A stretch of DNA of 64,000 nt from Pseudovibrio sp000156235 (GCF_000156235.1 NZ_DS996810.1:310001-374000), one strand, 5' to 3'. Numbered from the stretch's first letter, positions 32,017-40,889 are shown. Numbers and translations: made by a program. The notes: a model not told the origin generated them from the letters alone.

Positions 32017-32991
32017 ATGAAAGCTGTTATCTGCGAAAAACTTGGTGGGCCGAGTGATCTGGTTGTCCGGGAACTGGAAGATCCAAGTGCAGGGCCGGGA
32101 GAGGTGTTGGTTCGCGTGAAGGCAGCGGCACTCAACTATTTTGATACGCTGATCATTCAGGGCAAATACCAGTTCAAGCCAGAGCTTCCGTTTTCTCCAT
32201 CAGGTGAGATGGCCGGTATTGTTGAAGCTGTGGGGGAAGGTGTGACCCGCTTCAAGGTTGGGGATCGTGTGGCGTCCTATGCGAAATGGGGCGCAGCACG
32301 AGAGCTTTATGTTGCTCCTGAGGATGAAGTGGTTCTGGTGCCTGATGCCGTTTCGCTAAAGCATGCGGCGGGGCTTTTGATCACGTATGGTACGGCAATC
32401 CATGGGCTGCGAAGCAGGGCGCATTTGCAGCCGGGCGAAAGTGTTGCTGTGCTGGGTGCCTCTGGTGGGGCCGGGCAGGCGGCTGTTGAGGTTGCCAAGC
32501 TGATGGGCGCGCGCGTGATTGCCTGTGCTTCTTCTGAAGACAAGCTTGCTCATGCAAAAGCTTGTGGTGCTGATGAGCTGGTTGATTACTCTCAAGGTGG
32601 ATTGAAGCAGAAGCTGAAGGATCTGACAGACGGCAAAGGGCTTGAGGTCGTTTATGATGTGATTGGCGGCGACTATGCGGATGATGCTTTGCGGGCCACA
32701 GGTTGGCGCGGACGCTATCTGGTTGTTGGGTTTGCGTCTGGCACTATTCAGAGGATCCCGGCAAATCTGGCGCTGCTGAAGGGCTGTGACATCCTCGGTG
32801 TGTTCTGGGGAGATGCGGTGGTTCGGGAACCTGAGGAGCATCACAAAGATTGTGAGCAGCTGTTCCAATGGGTGGCTGAGGGCAAATTGAAGCCGCATAT
32901 CCACGCTGAGTATCCGTTTGAGGATATCGCTCTAGGTCTGGAGGAGATCTCCAGTCGCAGAGCCAAGGGCAAAGTTCTGCTTATTCCGTAA
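32017..32991 (+). CDS. NADPH:quinone reductase-like oxidoreductase (MDR superfamily)
   Basis: A 324-residue zinc-independent medium-chain reductase of the quinone oxidoreductase type. It has the catalytic GroES-like domain (ALNYFDTLIIQGKYQ, PFSPSGEMAGIVEAVGEGV) and a Rossmann domain with VLGASGGAGQAAVEVAKLMGARVIA. No structural zinc cysteines are visible, as usual for QOR. These reduce quinones or enals with NADPH in the cytosol. Start ATG has a GAGAGAG-like site upstream. It is convergent with xthA and separated from it by a bidirectional terminator. Confidence 0.9.
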   Translation: MKAVICEKLGGPSDLVVRELEDPSAGPGEVLVRVKAAALNYFDTLIIQGKYQFKPELPFSPSGEMAGIVEAVGEGVTRFKVGDRVASYAKWGAARELYVAPEDEVVLVPDAVSLKHAAGLLITYGTAIHGLRSRAHLQPGESVAVLGASGGAGQAAVEVAKLMGARVIACASSEDKLAHAKACGADELVDYSQGGLKQKLKDLTDGKGLEVVYDVIGGDYADDALRATGWRGRYLVVGFASGTIQRIPANLALLKGCDILGVFWGDAVVREPEEHHKDCEQLFQWVAEGKLKPHIHAEYPFEDIALGLEEISSRRAKGKVLLIP

Positions 32992-33007
32992 GGCGTAGAT
33001 ACAGAAA

Positions 33008-33029
33008 AAGCGGGAGGTTGCTCCCGCTT
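33008..33029. terminator. Bidirectional terminator between reductase gene and xthA
   Basis: AAGCGGGAG (33008-33016) pairs with CTCCCGCTT (33021-33029) around GTTG. On the minus strand the stem ends in TTTTTCTG; on the plus strand in CTTACT. Confidence 0.85.
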
Positions 33030-33059
33030 CTTACTCACATCGTATTGTGTGTTGGAAGA

Positions 33060-33863
33060 TTAAGCTTCCAGCACAGCCATGACTGGGGCGTGGTCGGATG
33101 GCTTTTCCCAGCCGCGGGCATCACGCATGATCTGGACGTCTTTGGTGTGCTGCGCTGTTTCTGGTGTCATCCAGACGTGGTCAAGGCGGCGGCCTTTGTC
33201 AGATGCAGACCAGTCTTTGGCGCGGTAGCTCCACCAGGTGTAGATCTTCTGATCCATTGGCATGTGCTTGCGCATGGTGTCGACGTAGTTGCCAGCTTCG
33301 CGCACATCTTCAAGGCGCTGACATTCCAGCGGGGTATGGGACACCACTTTGATGAGCTGTTTGTGGGACCATACGTCGTTTTCATAAGGGGCGATGTTCA
33401 GATCACCAACAACGATGGACTGGCCGTCGAAGCCTTTGAACCAGCTTTCCATCTCATCAAGGAACTTGAGCTTGTGGGCGAACTTGTCGTTGACCTCTGG
33501 GTCCGGCACATCACCGCCTGCTGGGACGTAGAAGTTATGGATGCGGACCTTGCCGCCATTGAATGCAACATCAGCTGCGATGTGGCGGGTGTCGCCCATT
33601 TCACAGAACTCTTTGCGTTCAACGTTTTCCAACGGCACGCGTGAGAGCAGAGCAACGCCGTGGTAGCCCTTTTGACCGTGCACCTCTACGTAGCGGTAGC
33701 CCAGTTTGTTGATCGCTGCTGACGGGAAGCTACCATCCGGGCATTTTGTTTCCTGCAGGCACAACACATCCGGGGCGTGGTCCAGTAACATTTTCTCGAC
33801 GATTGGAAGACGGAGACGGACTGAGTTAATGTTCCACGTTACAATTTTGAGGCGCTTCGTCAT
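33060..33863 (-). CDS. xthA: Exodeoxyribonuclease III
   Basis: XthA is the main AP endonuclease and 3'-phosphatase of base-excision repair. The 267-residue protein has IVTWNINSVRLRL, CLQETKCPDGSFP (metal Glu), GYHGVALLSR, HNFYVPAGGDVPDPE, VVGDLNIAP with the Asp/Asn pair, WWSYRAKDWSASDKGRRLDHVWMT and SDHAPVMA with the catalytic His. Length fits the family. It is monocistronic with a terminator shared with the opposite gene, and a 240-bp gap with no obvious gene separates it from the divergent exported-protein genes. Confidence 0.95.
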   Translation of the reverse strand: MTKRLKIVTWNINSVRLRLPIVEKMLLDHAPDVLCLQETKCPDGSFPSAAINKLGYRYVEVHGQKGYHGVALLSRVPLENVERKEFCEMGDTRHIAADVAFNGGKVRIHNFYVPAGGDVPDPEVNDKFAHKLKFLDEMESWFKGFDGQSIVVGDLNIAPYENDVWSHKQLIKVVSHTPLECQRLEDVREAGNYVDTMRKHMPMDQKIYTWWSYRAKDWSASDKGRRLDHVWMTPETAQHTKDVQIMRDARGWEKPSDHAPVMAVLEA

Positions 33864-34103
33864 GGGGGCGTTCTTACCTGCTTTGGAGAATCATGGCCTA
33901 AACCTAAGGGTTAGGTGCGGTTCTGGCCAGAAAAACTGATATGAACTGTGAGTTTGTTCACGTTATATTCTTCAAAGCAAGACATAAATTGCTTCTAAAA
34001 CCCGATGTTTTGTCAGGGCACGTTGTTAGCCCCTTGGTGGCACTCTTCTCCTAATTATGCTGGCTGTAAGTTTTGGCCAGCCTGCAGTTAGGATCAGGGT
34101 CAA

Positions 34104-34544
34104 ATGAAATACGCAATGTTTGTAGGCTGTTGTCTTGCAGCGGGTATGGTGGCTCAATCTGTGAGTGCCAGCAGTTTGTCGACACGCTCGGGTTCCGTTG
34201 ATTATCCGGGTTTCCGGCAGGTTCAGTTCAGTGAGCGCAGCAATATCATCCCACCCATCAAGCCTCTGGATCGGCCCGTTGAGCCGGGTGATAGCCTGAG
34301 GCCAGGGCAGGCGCAGCCGTATCTGCCAACGGATCGGGGTGCTGATCATCCATCGTTCAATCCGCCTCCCGGTGCTTATCCTGCTGGTTCGGCGCGTCCG
34401 GGCTCATTGCCACCGCCACTACCGGGGCCATCCGGTCCGTTGCCTCCCGCTCCACCGATAACTGGTTTGCCGCCTGCTGGTGGTGCTCCCGCTGGGCCGG
34501 GATTTGGAGGGCCTTCTTATGGAGGTCCGGCTTATGGCCGTTGA
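34104..34544 (+). CDS. Exported proline/glycine-rich protein
   Basis: I do not recognise a family. The 146-residue product starts with a signal peptide (MKYAMFVGCCLAAGMVAQ, cleavage near VSA at about residue 23). The mature part is low in complexity, with many PP and GP pairs, ending in PSYGGPAYGR. Such sequences are often flexible periplasmic or surface spacers. It lies 28 bp before an SH3-domain protein with its own signal peptide and a Pro-rich tail, so the two are likely cotranscribed and related in location. Confidence 0.6.
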   Translation: MKYAMFVGCCLAAGMVAQSVSASSLSTRSGSVDYPGFRQVQFSERSNIIPPIKPLDRPVEPGDSLRPGQAQPYLPTDRGADHPSFNPPPGAYPAGSARPGSLPPPLPGPSGPLPPAPPITGLPPAGGAPAGPGFGGPSYGGPAYGR

Positions 34545-34572
34545 TTGTTCAGAGCAACAGGAAGGGGTCATC

Positions 34573-35142
34573 ATGAAGATTATAGCCTGGGTGCTGGCTG
34601 GCCTCGTTCTTCTGGCTGTTATCATCTATTCCAACGCCGCCTTTGCTCAGAGTGGTCATGCTGGTTACACGACAACTGGTGTGAACATGAGAACGGGACC
34701 GGGAACCAAGTATCCTGTGATTACGACCATTCCGGCAGGGGGTGTGGTGTTCATCAACTATTGCACCAAGAATGGCTCATGGTGTGATCTGACCTTCCGT
34801 GGTGCTCCGGGGTGGGTTTCTGCGCGGTATATCCGTTATGGCGTAGAAGGGCCGCATTACTCCCGTACGCTTCCCTATGTAGCGCCTTATGTGGGACTGC
34901 CGTTTATCTATCGGCGTTATCCGATCTACCCACGCTATCCGCATTGGCGTCCTTACCCACATCCACGGCGTGAGATTCCGGCTTATCCGTTGCAGCCATC
35001 ACGACCAATTGAAGTGCCAGCTGCCCCCCTGACGCCAGCGCAGCCGATTGCTCCGCCGGTCACGCCCTCTATCCCGCTGACGCCAGCGCAACCAATTGCG
35101 CCGCCATCGGTGCCAGCGACGCCATTGTCGCCAGCTCAATGA
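34573..35142 (+). CDS. Exported SH3b-domain protein with proline-rich repeats
   Basis: A 189-residue protein. Residues 1-24 form a signal peptide (MKIIAWVLAGLVLLAVIIYS and a short AAFAQ end). Residues 30-90 are a bacterial SH3 (SH3_3) domain: GVNMRTGPGTKYPVITTIPAGG, broken here for reading, then GSWCDLTFRGAPGWVSARYI. The tail has Tyr/Arg/Pro-rich sequence and repeats of LTPAQPIAPP with small changes. SH3b domains bind peptidoglycan or surface ligands, so it probably sits in the periplasm. ATG at 34573 follows GGAAGGGG. It forms a pair with the preceding exported protein and ends at a strong terminator. Confidence 0.8.
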   Translation: MKIIAWVLAGLVLLAVIIYSNAAFAQSGHAGYTTTGVNMRTGPGTKYPVITTIPAGGVVFINYCTKNGSWCDLTFRGAPGWVSARYIRYGVEGPHYSRTLPYVAPYVGLPFIYRRYPIYPRYPHWRPYPHPRREIPAYPLQPSRPIEVPAAPLTPAQPIAPPVTPSIPLTPAQPIAPPSVPATPLSPAQ

Positions 35143-35144
35143 GA

Positions 35145-35174
35145 AAAAGCTCACGAGGTGTCTCGTGAGCTTTT
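35145..35174 (+). terminator. Rho-independent terminator after SH3b gene
   Basis: AAAAGCTCACGAG (35145-35157) pairs with CTCGTGAGCTTTT (35162-35174) around GTGT, then GTTTTC. It may also act for the opposite gene, whose stop is 5 bp away. Confidence 0.9.
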
Positions 35175-35178
35175 GTTT

Positions 35179-36159
35179 TCAGAGCTTATGCTGCCAGCTG
35201 GTTTCGACATAGGCGTAGGCATTACCAACTCTGCGGACGTGGCCAAGGCCGGGGAAGTCGTGGTGAATGCCAATCACCGGAGTTCTGTCGGCAGAGACGC
35301 GATCCAGTATCGTCCGACGTGTTTTGCGAGCCATGTCCTGATCGATGTCGAAGGCAATGGTCCAGTCCGGATTGGCAAACTGGAGGGCTGAGGAGTGAAC
35401 GGTATCGCCCCAGATCAGCACTTCCTCATTGTTGGAATGAATGCGGATGCCCATGTGACCCGGTGTGTGGCCGGGGAGAAGAACGGCATCCAGTCCCTTG
35501 ATGAACTCACCATCCTTACTGATGAGTGTTTTGTTGTTGTCGTAAGGCTTGGAAGCGTTTTGGGCGAGGTCTACGAAATTCTGTAGGTCTTTTGGAAAGC
35601 GTGCGCGTGTGTTTTCGTCATTCCAGAACGTGTGTTCAACTTCATGAACGATGAACTCTGCATTGGGGAAGAGTTTTTCTCCTGATTTGGAGACAAGCCC
35701 GCCGATGTGGTCGATGTGCAAATGTGTCAGAACAACTGCGTCCACATCAGCGGTATCGTATCCTGCGTTCTTCAGGTTTTGGTGGAAGCGGCCCAGAGTT
35801 GGGCCCATCAAGTCGGCAGTGCCGGTATCGACAACGACAAGATGTTCCCCCGTATTAATGAGATATCCGTTTACAGAGATAGACATGTCCCCTGTATTGG
35901 GGCTACGAAAGTTCTGCTTTAGAGTTTCTTCCGCTACCTTCTGGTCAAATCCCACGACCAATGACGGATCTAATCCCAAGTGTCCGTCAAGAATTGCCGT
36001 TACTTCAATGTCTCCTACCGAGAAACGATAGATGCCAGGAACTTGTGCGCCAATTTTGGGTGCTGCTGCCAATGCGATGCTCGACATTGCAGGGGCAATT
36101 GCGCCTGCGCCTGCAACAGAGGCGGCTGCGGATAAAAAAGATCGGCGTGAAAGTGTCAT
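35179..36159 (-). CDS. Tat-exported metallo-beta-lactamase-fold hydrolase
   Basis: A 326-residue protein with a Tat signal (SRRSFLSAAASVAG, residues 4-17) followed by an Ala-rich core and cleavage near IALA. The mature part is an MBL-fold hydrolase with HLHIDHIGG for the two zincs, VVDTGTADL, LLPGHTPGHMG and WGDTVHSS. It resembles lactonase- or pesticide-hydrolase-like MBL proteins; the substrate is unknown. Being Tat-exported it folds with metal in the cytoplasm. ATG at 36159 follows GAGGAG. It is divergent from a LysR regulator with a palindrome between, suggesting that regulator controls it. Confidence 0.88.
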   Translation of the reverse strand: MTLSRRSFLSAAASVAGAGAIAPAMSSIALAAAPKIGAQVPGIYRFSVGDIEVTAILDGHLGLDPSLVVGFDQKVAEETLKQNFRSPNTGDMSISVNGYLINTGEHLVVVDTGTADLMGPTLGRFHQNLKNAGYDTADVDAVVLTHLHIDHIGGLVSKSGEKLFPNAEFIVHEVEHTFWNDENTRARFPKDLQNFVDLAQNASKPYDNNKTLISKDGEFIKGLDAVLLPGHTPGHMGIRIHSNNEEVLIWGDTVHSSALQFANPDWTIAFDIDQDMARKTRRTILDRVSADRTPVIGIHHDFPGLGHVRRVGNAYAYVETSWQHKL

Positions 36160-36242
36160 GAAAGGCTCCTCATCTACAAGCGATGGGAGCAATATTGTTG
36201 GGTTGATGCTGGAAGTGCAGAGGGCCAAGCCTTATCTTGGAT

Positions 36243-36257
36243 ATAAGCAGTGCTTAT
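36243..36257. promoter_or_regulatory. LysR-type T-N11-A box
   Basis: ATAAGCA and TGCTTAT mirror each other around one G, a perfect 15-bp palindrome with the T-N11-A pattern (T36244, A36256) of LysR sites. It lies 11 bp before the LysR start and about 85 bp upstream of the MBL gene. Confidence 0.6.
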
Positions 36258-36267
36258 GGGGCAGATC

Positions 36268-37206
36268 ATGGATCTTCTGAATTTACTGGAGAGTTTCGTT
36301 CGCGTCATCGACAACGGGTCGCTGAGCGGCGGTGCTCGTCAGCGCCACATCAGTCAGCCTGCGATGAGTCAGCAGTTGAACCTGCTGGAAGGGCAGGTTG
36401 GACAGGAACTGGTCTTTCGAACGAACAAAGGTGTTAAGCCCACGGCTGCTGGCAAGATTGTTTATGAGCATGCACAAAAGATGCTGCGCCAGAGTGCTCA
36501 GATGTTTGAGGATGTTCAGGAGCAAGTGGCAGCAGAGAGCGGATCGCTGGTGGTTTCTGTGTCTCAGCCTATGGGTGGTGATATCATCACGCCGCTGATC
36601 TTTGATCTTCGGAAGGATTATCCGGATCTTTCAGTTTCTATCAGGATGGAAGATCAGTTCATTGATGTTGTTGAGGATGGGATTGATCTGGCCATTCGCA
36701 CAGGTGCAACGGGTGATACCTCTGGTTTTTCCAGAAAAATTGCGATTGTTGAGACCTGTATGGCGGCAAGTCCGGACTATCTTGCCAGGCATGGTGTACC
36801 GCAGATTCCTGAGGCTTTGTCAGAGCTGAATTACATCCAATATAGGAACGAGAAACTGGTCGATTCTCTGGAGCTCTTCAGGCACGGGAAACGGCATGAG
36901 GTTTGCGTAAATTCTGAGTTTGTCGCTGGGCATCCGCAGGTAATGGTGCAGGCGCTTTTGAACTCGGTTGGTTTTACGCGCATGCCATTGTTTATGATGC
37001 AGGATTATGAGGACACCGGCCAACTGCAACGGTTGCTTCCTGATTATCAATGCGAGGAAAAGCCGGTCTATCTCGTTTATCCATCCCGCGAGGCGATGAC
37101 GCGGAAGGCTGAGATTTTTATTGAGGCGATGATAGAGCGGTTCAAGGATGTTGCTGGCATCCGGTTGGTTGGGCAGAAGCCTGTTCAGCTTGCCCAACCT
37201 GCGTGA
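36268..37206 (+). CDS. LysR-family transcriptional regulator
   Basis: A 312-residue LysR protein. The N-terminal helix-turn-helix includes LLESFVRVIDNGSLSGGARQRHISQPAMSQQLNLLE (given with its helix breaks omitted only as a description: the core is SGGARQRHISQPAMSQQL). The following LGQELVF-like and TAAGKIVYEHA match the family linker. Residues 90-300 form the ligand-binding domain with DGIDLAIRTG. LysR proteins usually activate a divergent target, here the MBL-fold gene. ATG at 36268 is favoured by GGGG upstream; GTG 36250 is possible but lies in the palindrome. Convergent with ecm. Confidence 0.9.
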   Translation: MDLLNLLESFVRVIDNGSLSGGARQRHISQPAMSQQLNLLEGQVGQELVFRTNKGVKPTAAGKIVYEHAQKMLRQSAQMFEDVQEQVAAESGSLVVSVSQPMGGDIITPLIFDLRKDYPDLSVSIRMEDQFIDVVEDGIDLAIRTGATGDTSGFSRKIAIVETCMAASPDYLARHGVPQIPEALSELNYIQYRNEKLVDSLELFRHGKRHEVCVNSEFVAGHPQVMVQALLNSVGFTRMPLFMMQDYEDTGQLQRLLPDYQCEEKPVYLVYPSREAMTRKAEIFIEAMIERFKDVAGIRLVGQKPVQLAQPA

Positions 37207-37217
37207 TTACATTGGGG

Positions 37218-39215
37218 TCAGACGGTTTCGTTGACCTGCTCATCCACGATGCGGACGATGTCTGACATGATTTCCGTCAGGTGGAAGTCCTTTGGTGTGT
37301 AAACGGCTGCAACGCCAGCTTGTTTCAACTCTTCTGCATCTTCGGAAGGAATGATGCCGCCCAGGATGATCGGGATGTCTTCCAGACCGCTCTCCTTCAT
37401 CTTATCGAGTACATCATGAACCAGTGCCAGATGTGAACCGGACAGGATGGAAAGACCGATGACGTGGACGCCTTCTTCCAATGCTGCGTTGACGATCTGA
37501 GCTGGTGTCAGGCGGATCCCCTCATAGACGACTTCCATGCCACAATCACGAGCGCGTACCGCGATTTGCTCTGCGCCGTTTGAGTGTCCGTCTAAGCCTG
37601 GTTTGCCGACTAGGAATTTGAGGCGGCGTCCCAGTTTCTTGGAGAGATTGGTGACTTTTTGCTGAACCTCTGTGAGATTCTCATTGTCATCAGGCGCTGC
37701 TTTACCAACGCCGGTTGGTGCGCGGTATTCGCCGAAGACTTCGCGCAGGGCTGCACCCCATTCGCCTGTGGTTGCTCCTGCTTTTGCGGCTTTAATGGAG
37801 GCTTCCATGATGTTGTTGTCGGATGAGGCCGCAGCGCATAGCTCCTGAAGGGCTGCCTGAACCGCATTATCATCACGCTCTTCGCGCCATGCCTGAATGC
37901 GCTGGATTGCTTCTTCTTCCACATGTTCAGGCACGGTGAGGATGCCGCCGTCTTCATCTGAGGCAAGTGGTGAAGGTTCGGTTTCGGTCCATTTGTTGAC
38001 GCCGACAACGATCTGGTCGCCAGACTCGATGCCTGCCAAACGCTTGGAGTTGGACTCCACAAGCTTCTGTTTCATGTAGCTGGATTCAACGGCTGCAACT
38101 GCTCCGCCCATCTCTGCGATGCGAGCGAGTTCTTCCCGGGCTTGTTCTTTGAGCAGTTCGACTTTGGCTTCAATTTCCTTGGAGCCGTCGAAGATATCTG
38201 CATATTCCAGCAGGTCAGTCTCATAGGCCATGATCTGCTGCATGCGCAGGGACCATTGCTGGTCGAACGGGCGTGGCAGGCCAAGGGCTTCGTTCCATGC
38301 CGGCAGCTGGACAGCGCGGGCACGGGCATTCTTGGAAAGCACAACGGCGAGCATTTCCACGAGAATGCGGTAGACGTTGTTTTCTGGCTGCTGCTCTGTC
38401 AGGCCCAGAGAGTTGACCTGAACGCCATAGCGGAAGCGGCGGTAACGCTCTTCCTCAACGCCGTAGCGCTCGCGGCAGATTTCGTCCCAGAGCTCTGTAA
38501 ACGCACGCATTTTGCACATCTCGGTGATGAAGCGCATGCCTGCGTTCACGAAGAAGGAGATGCGGCCCACGAGCTTAGGGAAATCGCTTTGGGAAACCAC
38601 GCCAGAAGCGCGGACATTATCCAGAATGGCGATCGCTGTGGCGAGGGCGAAGGAGAGTTCCTGCACGGGCGTCGCTCCCGCTTCCTGCAGGTGGTAGGAA
38701 CACACGTTCATCGGGTTCCATTTAGGCATGTTCGTGTATGTCCATGATATCACATCGGTTGTGAGGCGCATGGACGGGGCAGGTGGGAAGACGTAAGTTC
38801 CGCGGGAGAGGTATTCCTTGATCAGATCATTCTGCGTGGTGCCTGCAAGCAAAGAGCGGTCTGCGCCCTGTTCATCTGCGGCAGCCGCGTAGAGCGCCAG
38901 AAGCCAAGGGGCTGTCGCATTGATCGTCATGGAGGTGTTCATGCGCTCCAATGGGATCTCATTGAAGAGCGTACGCATGTCACCGAGATGTGAGACTGGC
39001 ACGCCTACTTTGCCGACTTCACCGCGCGAAAGCGGATGGTCCGGATCGTAGCCTGTCTGTGTCGGGAGATCGAACGCGATAGAAAGGCCCGTCTGCCCCT
39101 TCGCCAGGTTCGTGCGGTAGAGCCGGTTGCTGTCTGCAGCGTTTGAGTGCCCTGCGTATGTGCGGAACATCCACGGACGGTCTTTAATTGCACCTTTAGG
39201 TGAACCGGTACTCAT
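37218..39215 (-). CDS. ecm: Ethylmalonyl-CoA mutase (MeaA)
   Basis: Ecm uses adenosylcobalamin to convert (2R)-ethylmalonyl-CoA to methylsuccinyl-CoA in the ethylmalonyl-CoA pathway for acetate and C1 assimilation. The 665-residue protein has the mutase TIM-barrel (RPWMFRTYAGHSNAADSN, SIAFDLPTQTGYDPDHP, MNTSMTINATAPWLLALY) and the C-terminal cobalamin domain with DGHSNG (D542, H544, G547, pattern DxHxxG) and GLSILSGSH. The single-chain architecture and start fit MeaA rather than the methylmalonyl-CoA mutase pair. ATG at 39215 is preceded by a purine-rich site. It is divergent from ccr, so both dedicated pathway enzymes share a control region. Confidence 0.95.
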   Translation of the reverse strand: MSTGSPKGAIKDRPWMFRTYAGHSNAADSNRLYRTNLAKGQTGLSIAFDLPTQTGYDPDHPLSRGEVGKVGVPVSHLGDMRTLFNEIPLERMNTSMTINATAPWLLALYAAAADEQGADRSLLAGTTQNDLIKEYLSRGTYVFPPAPSMRLTTDVISWTYTNMPKWNPMNVCSYHLQEAGATPVQELSFALATAIAILDNVRASGVVSQSDFPKLVGRISFFVNAGMRFITEMCKMRAFTELWDEICRERYGVEEERYRRFRYGVQVNSLGLTEQQPENNVYRILVEMLAVVLSKNARARAVQLPAWNEALGLPRPFDQQWSLRMQQIMAYETDLLEYADIFDGSKEIEAKVELLKEQAREELARIAEMGGAVAAVESSYMKQKLVESNSKRLAGIESGDQIVVGVNKWTETEPSPLASDEDGGILTVPEHVEEEAIQRIQAWREERDDNAVQAALQELCAAASSDNNIMEASIKAAKAGATTGEWGAALREVFGEYRAPTGVGKAAPDDNENLTEVQQKVTNLSKKLGRRLKFLVGKPGLDGHSNGAEQIAVRARDCGMEVVYEGIRLTPAQIVNAALEEGVHVIGLSILSGSHLALVHDVLDKMKESGLEDIPIILGGIIPSEDAEELKQAGVAAVYTPKDFHLTEIMSDIVRIVDEQVNETV

Positions 39216-39515
39216 AGTCTATTGCCTCCCTGATCCTCCCTGCATTTTATAAGGGACAAGATCTCTATTCTGCCCACACCTTTGCATAGGTTTTAGTGGT
39301 TGGTGCAATGCAACATTAGAAGAAGTATTCTTCGCAAGTTAAGCAATAGTTGTATATATTTTGTGAGTTCTTTGTAATGATAATTCCCAAATAGCCGATA
39401 TTGACAGGTTGTATTGTTTTGCGTTGCAGCAAATAGTGGATTGGAAGCGTTAGCAGAAGGACATGCTTTCACTCTCATGAGGGAAGGGCGCAACGCAAAC
39501 TTGGAGGAGAATATC
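39216..39515. promoter_or_regulatory. Divergent ecm / ccr control region
   Basis: Two small inverted repeats stand out: GAAGAA-GTA-TTCTTC (39319-39333) and TTTGC-GTTGCA-GCAAA (39418-39433). A TTGACA at 39401-39406 could be the -35 of ccr, though the -10 is weak. These are candidate sites for a pathway regulator such as a CcrR- or PhaR-like protein; assignment is speculative. Confidence 0.4.
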
Positions 39516-40811
39516 ATGAGTTCCGTTGCACGGGTTGTCGAAGCTGGGTCAGAGGGAGGCTCTGAGTTCAAGGACCTTTATGAGATCGGTGAAATTCCAC
39601 CGCTGGGACATGTTCCAAAGAACATGTGGGCGTGGGCCATTCGCCAGGATCGTCATGGTTCCCCTGATACAGCAATGGTCAAAGAAGTGGTGCCAACATG
39701 GGAGTTGGACAGCCACGAAGTGCTCATTCTGGTGATGGCTGCTGGCGTGAACTACAACGGCGTTTGGGCTGCTCTTGGAGAGCCGATTTCTCCGTTGAAC
39801 GTTCATAAATTGCCATATCACATTGCAGGATCTGATGCTTCCGGCATCGTATGGGCCGTTGGTTCCAAGGTCACGCGCTGGAAAGTCGGCGATGAAGTTG
39901 TTGTTCACTGTAATCAGGACAACGGCGACGATGAGGAATGTAACGGTGGTGATCCAATGTTCTCCAGCTCCCAACGGATCTGGGGTTATGAGACACCTGA
40001 TGGTTCCTTTGCGCAGTTTGCTCGCGTTCAGTCTCAGCAGTTGATGCATCGTCCGAAGCATCTGACCTGGGAAGAAAGCGCTTGTTACACGCTGACATTG
40101 GCGACTGCTTTCCGCATGCTGTTTGGCCATGCTCCGCATGAGCTGAAGCCGGGCCAGAACGTTCTGGTTTGGGGTGCCTCCGGTGGTCTTGGTGTGTTTG
40201 CGGTGCAGTTGATTGCAGCTGCAGGGGCGAATGCGATCGGGGTGATATCGGATGAGAGCAAGCGCGAGTACGTGATGTCGCTTGGCGCAAAGGCCGTCAT
40301 CAACCGAAAAGACTTCAATTGCTGGGGCCAGTTGCCGAAGGTAAACTCGCCTGAGTTTGACGCTTGGACGAAGGAAGCCCGTAAGTTTGGTAAGGCCATC
40401 TGGGAGATTACCGGCAAGGGCAACGACGTCGACATGGTGTTCGAGCACCCGGGTGAAGCGACTTTCCCAGTATCCGCGCTGGTGGTTAAGCGTGGCGGTA
40501 TGGTGGTGTTTTGTGCGGGTACGACCGGCTTTAACATCACTTTTGATGCACGTTACGTATGGATGCGTCAGAAGCGTATTCAGGGTTCTCACTTTGCGCA
40601 CCTGAAGCAGGCGAGTGAGGCGAACAAGTTCGTGATTGATCGTCGTATCGACCCTTGCATGAGTGAAGTATTCTCATGGGAGCAGATTCCGCAGGCTCAT
40701 ATGAAAATGTGGAAGAACCAACATGCCCCTGGAAACATGTCGGTTTTGGTATGTTCCCCTAAGACCGGTTTGCGGTCTCTTGAGGATGTTATGGAAGCCA
40801 CGCAAAGCTAA
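39516..40811 (+). CDS. ccr: Crotonyl-CoA carboxylase/reductase
   Basis: Ccr reductively carboxylates crotonyl-CoA to (2S)-ethylmalonyl-CoA with NADPH and CO2, the signature reaction of the ethylmalonyl-CoA pathway. The 431-residue protein is an MDR-superfamily enzyme. VPKNMWAWAIRQDRHGSP, AAGVNYNGVWAALGEP, HIAGSDASGIVWAVG, VHCNQDNGDDEECNGGDPM and the nucleotide fold VLVWGASGGLGVFAVQL are characteristic, as is IWEITGKGNDVDMVFEHPGE. ATG at 39516 follows GGAGGAG, and the longer upstream frame lacks conserved sequence. It is divergent from ecm and ends at a strong terminator. Confidence 0.96.
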   Translation: MSSVARVVEAGSEGGSEFKDLYEIGEIPPLGHVPKNMWAWAIRQDRHGSPDTAMVKEVVPTWELDSHEVLILVMAAGVNYNGVWAALGEPISPLNVHKLPYHIAGSDASGIVWAVGSKVTRWKVGDEVVVHCNQDNGDDEECNGGDPMFSSSQRIWGYETPDGSFAQFARVQSQQLMHRPKHLTWEESACYTLTLATAFRMLFGHAPHELKPGQNVLVWGASGGLGVFAVQLIAAAGANAIGVISDESKREYVMSLGAKAVINRKDFNCWGQLPKVNSPEFDAWTKEARKFGKAIWEITGKGNDVDMVFEHPGEATFPVSALVVKRGGMVVFCAGTTGFNITFDARYVWMRQKRIQGSHFAHLKQASEANKFVIDRRIDPCMSEVFSWEQIPQAHMKMWKNQHAPGNMSVLVCSPKTGLRSLEDVMEATQS

Positions 40812-40822
40812 GCAGGCTTAAC

Positions 40823-40862
40823 AAAGGAAGTTGGTGTGCATGTGCTGCCAACTTCCTTTTTT
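40823..40862 (+). terminator. Rho-independent terminator after ccr
   Basis: AAAGGAAGTTGG (40823-40834) pairs with CCAACTTCCTTT (40848-40859), a perfect 12-bp stem followed by T residues. Confidence 0.9.
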
Positions 40863-40889
40863 CTTATAAGTTTCTCTCTTATATTTTTT

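Noticed and set aside
33018..33644. 208-residue plus-strand frame opposite xthA
   Set aside because: Antisense shadow and begins inside the bidirectional terminator region.
39549..40601. 350-residue minus-strand frame opposite ccr
   Set aside because: Long but antisense to a certain Ccr; composition rich in His, Arg and Gln as expected for a shadow frame.
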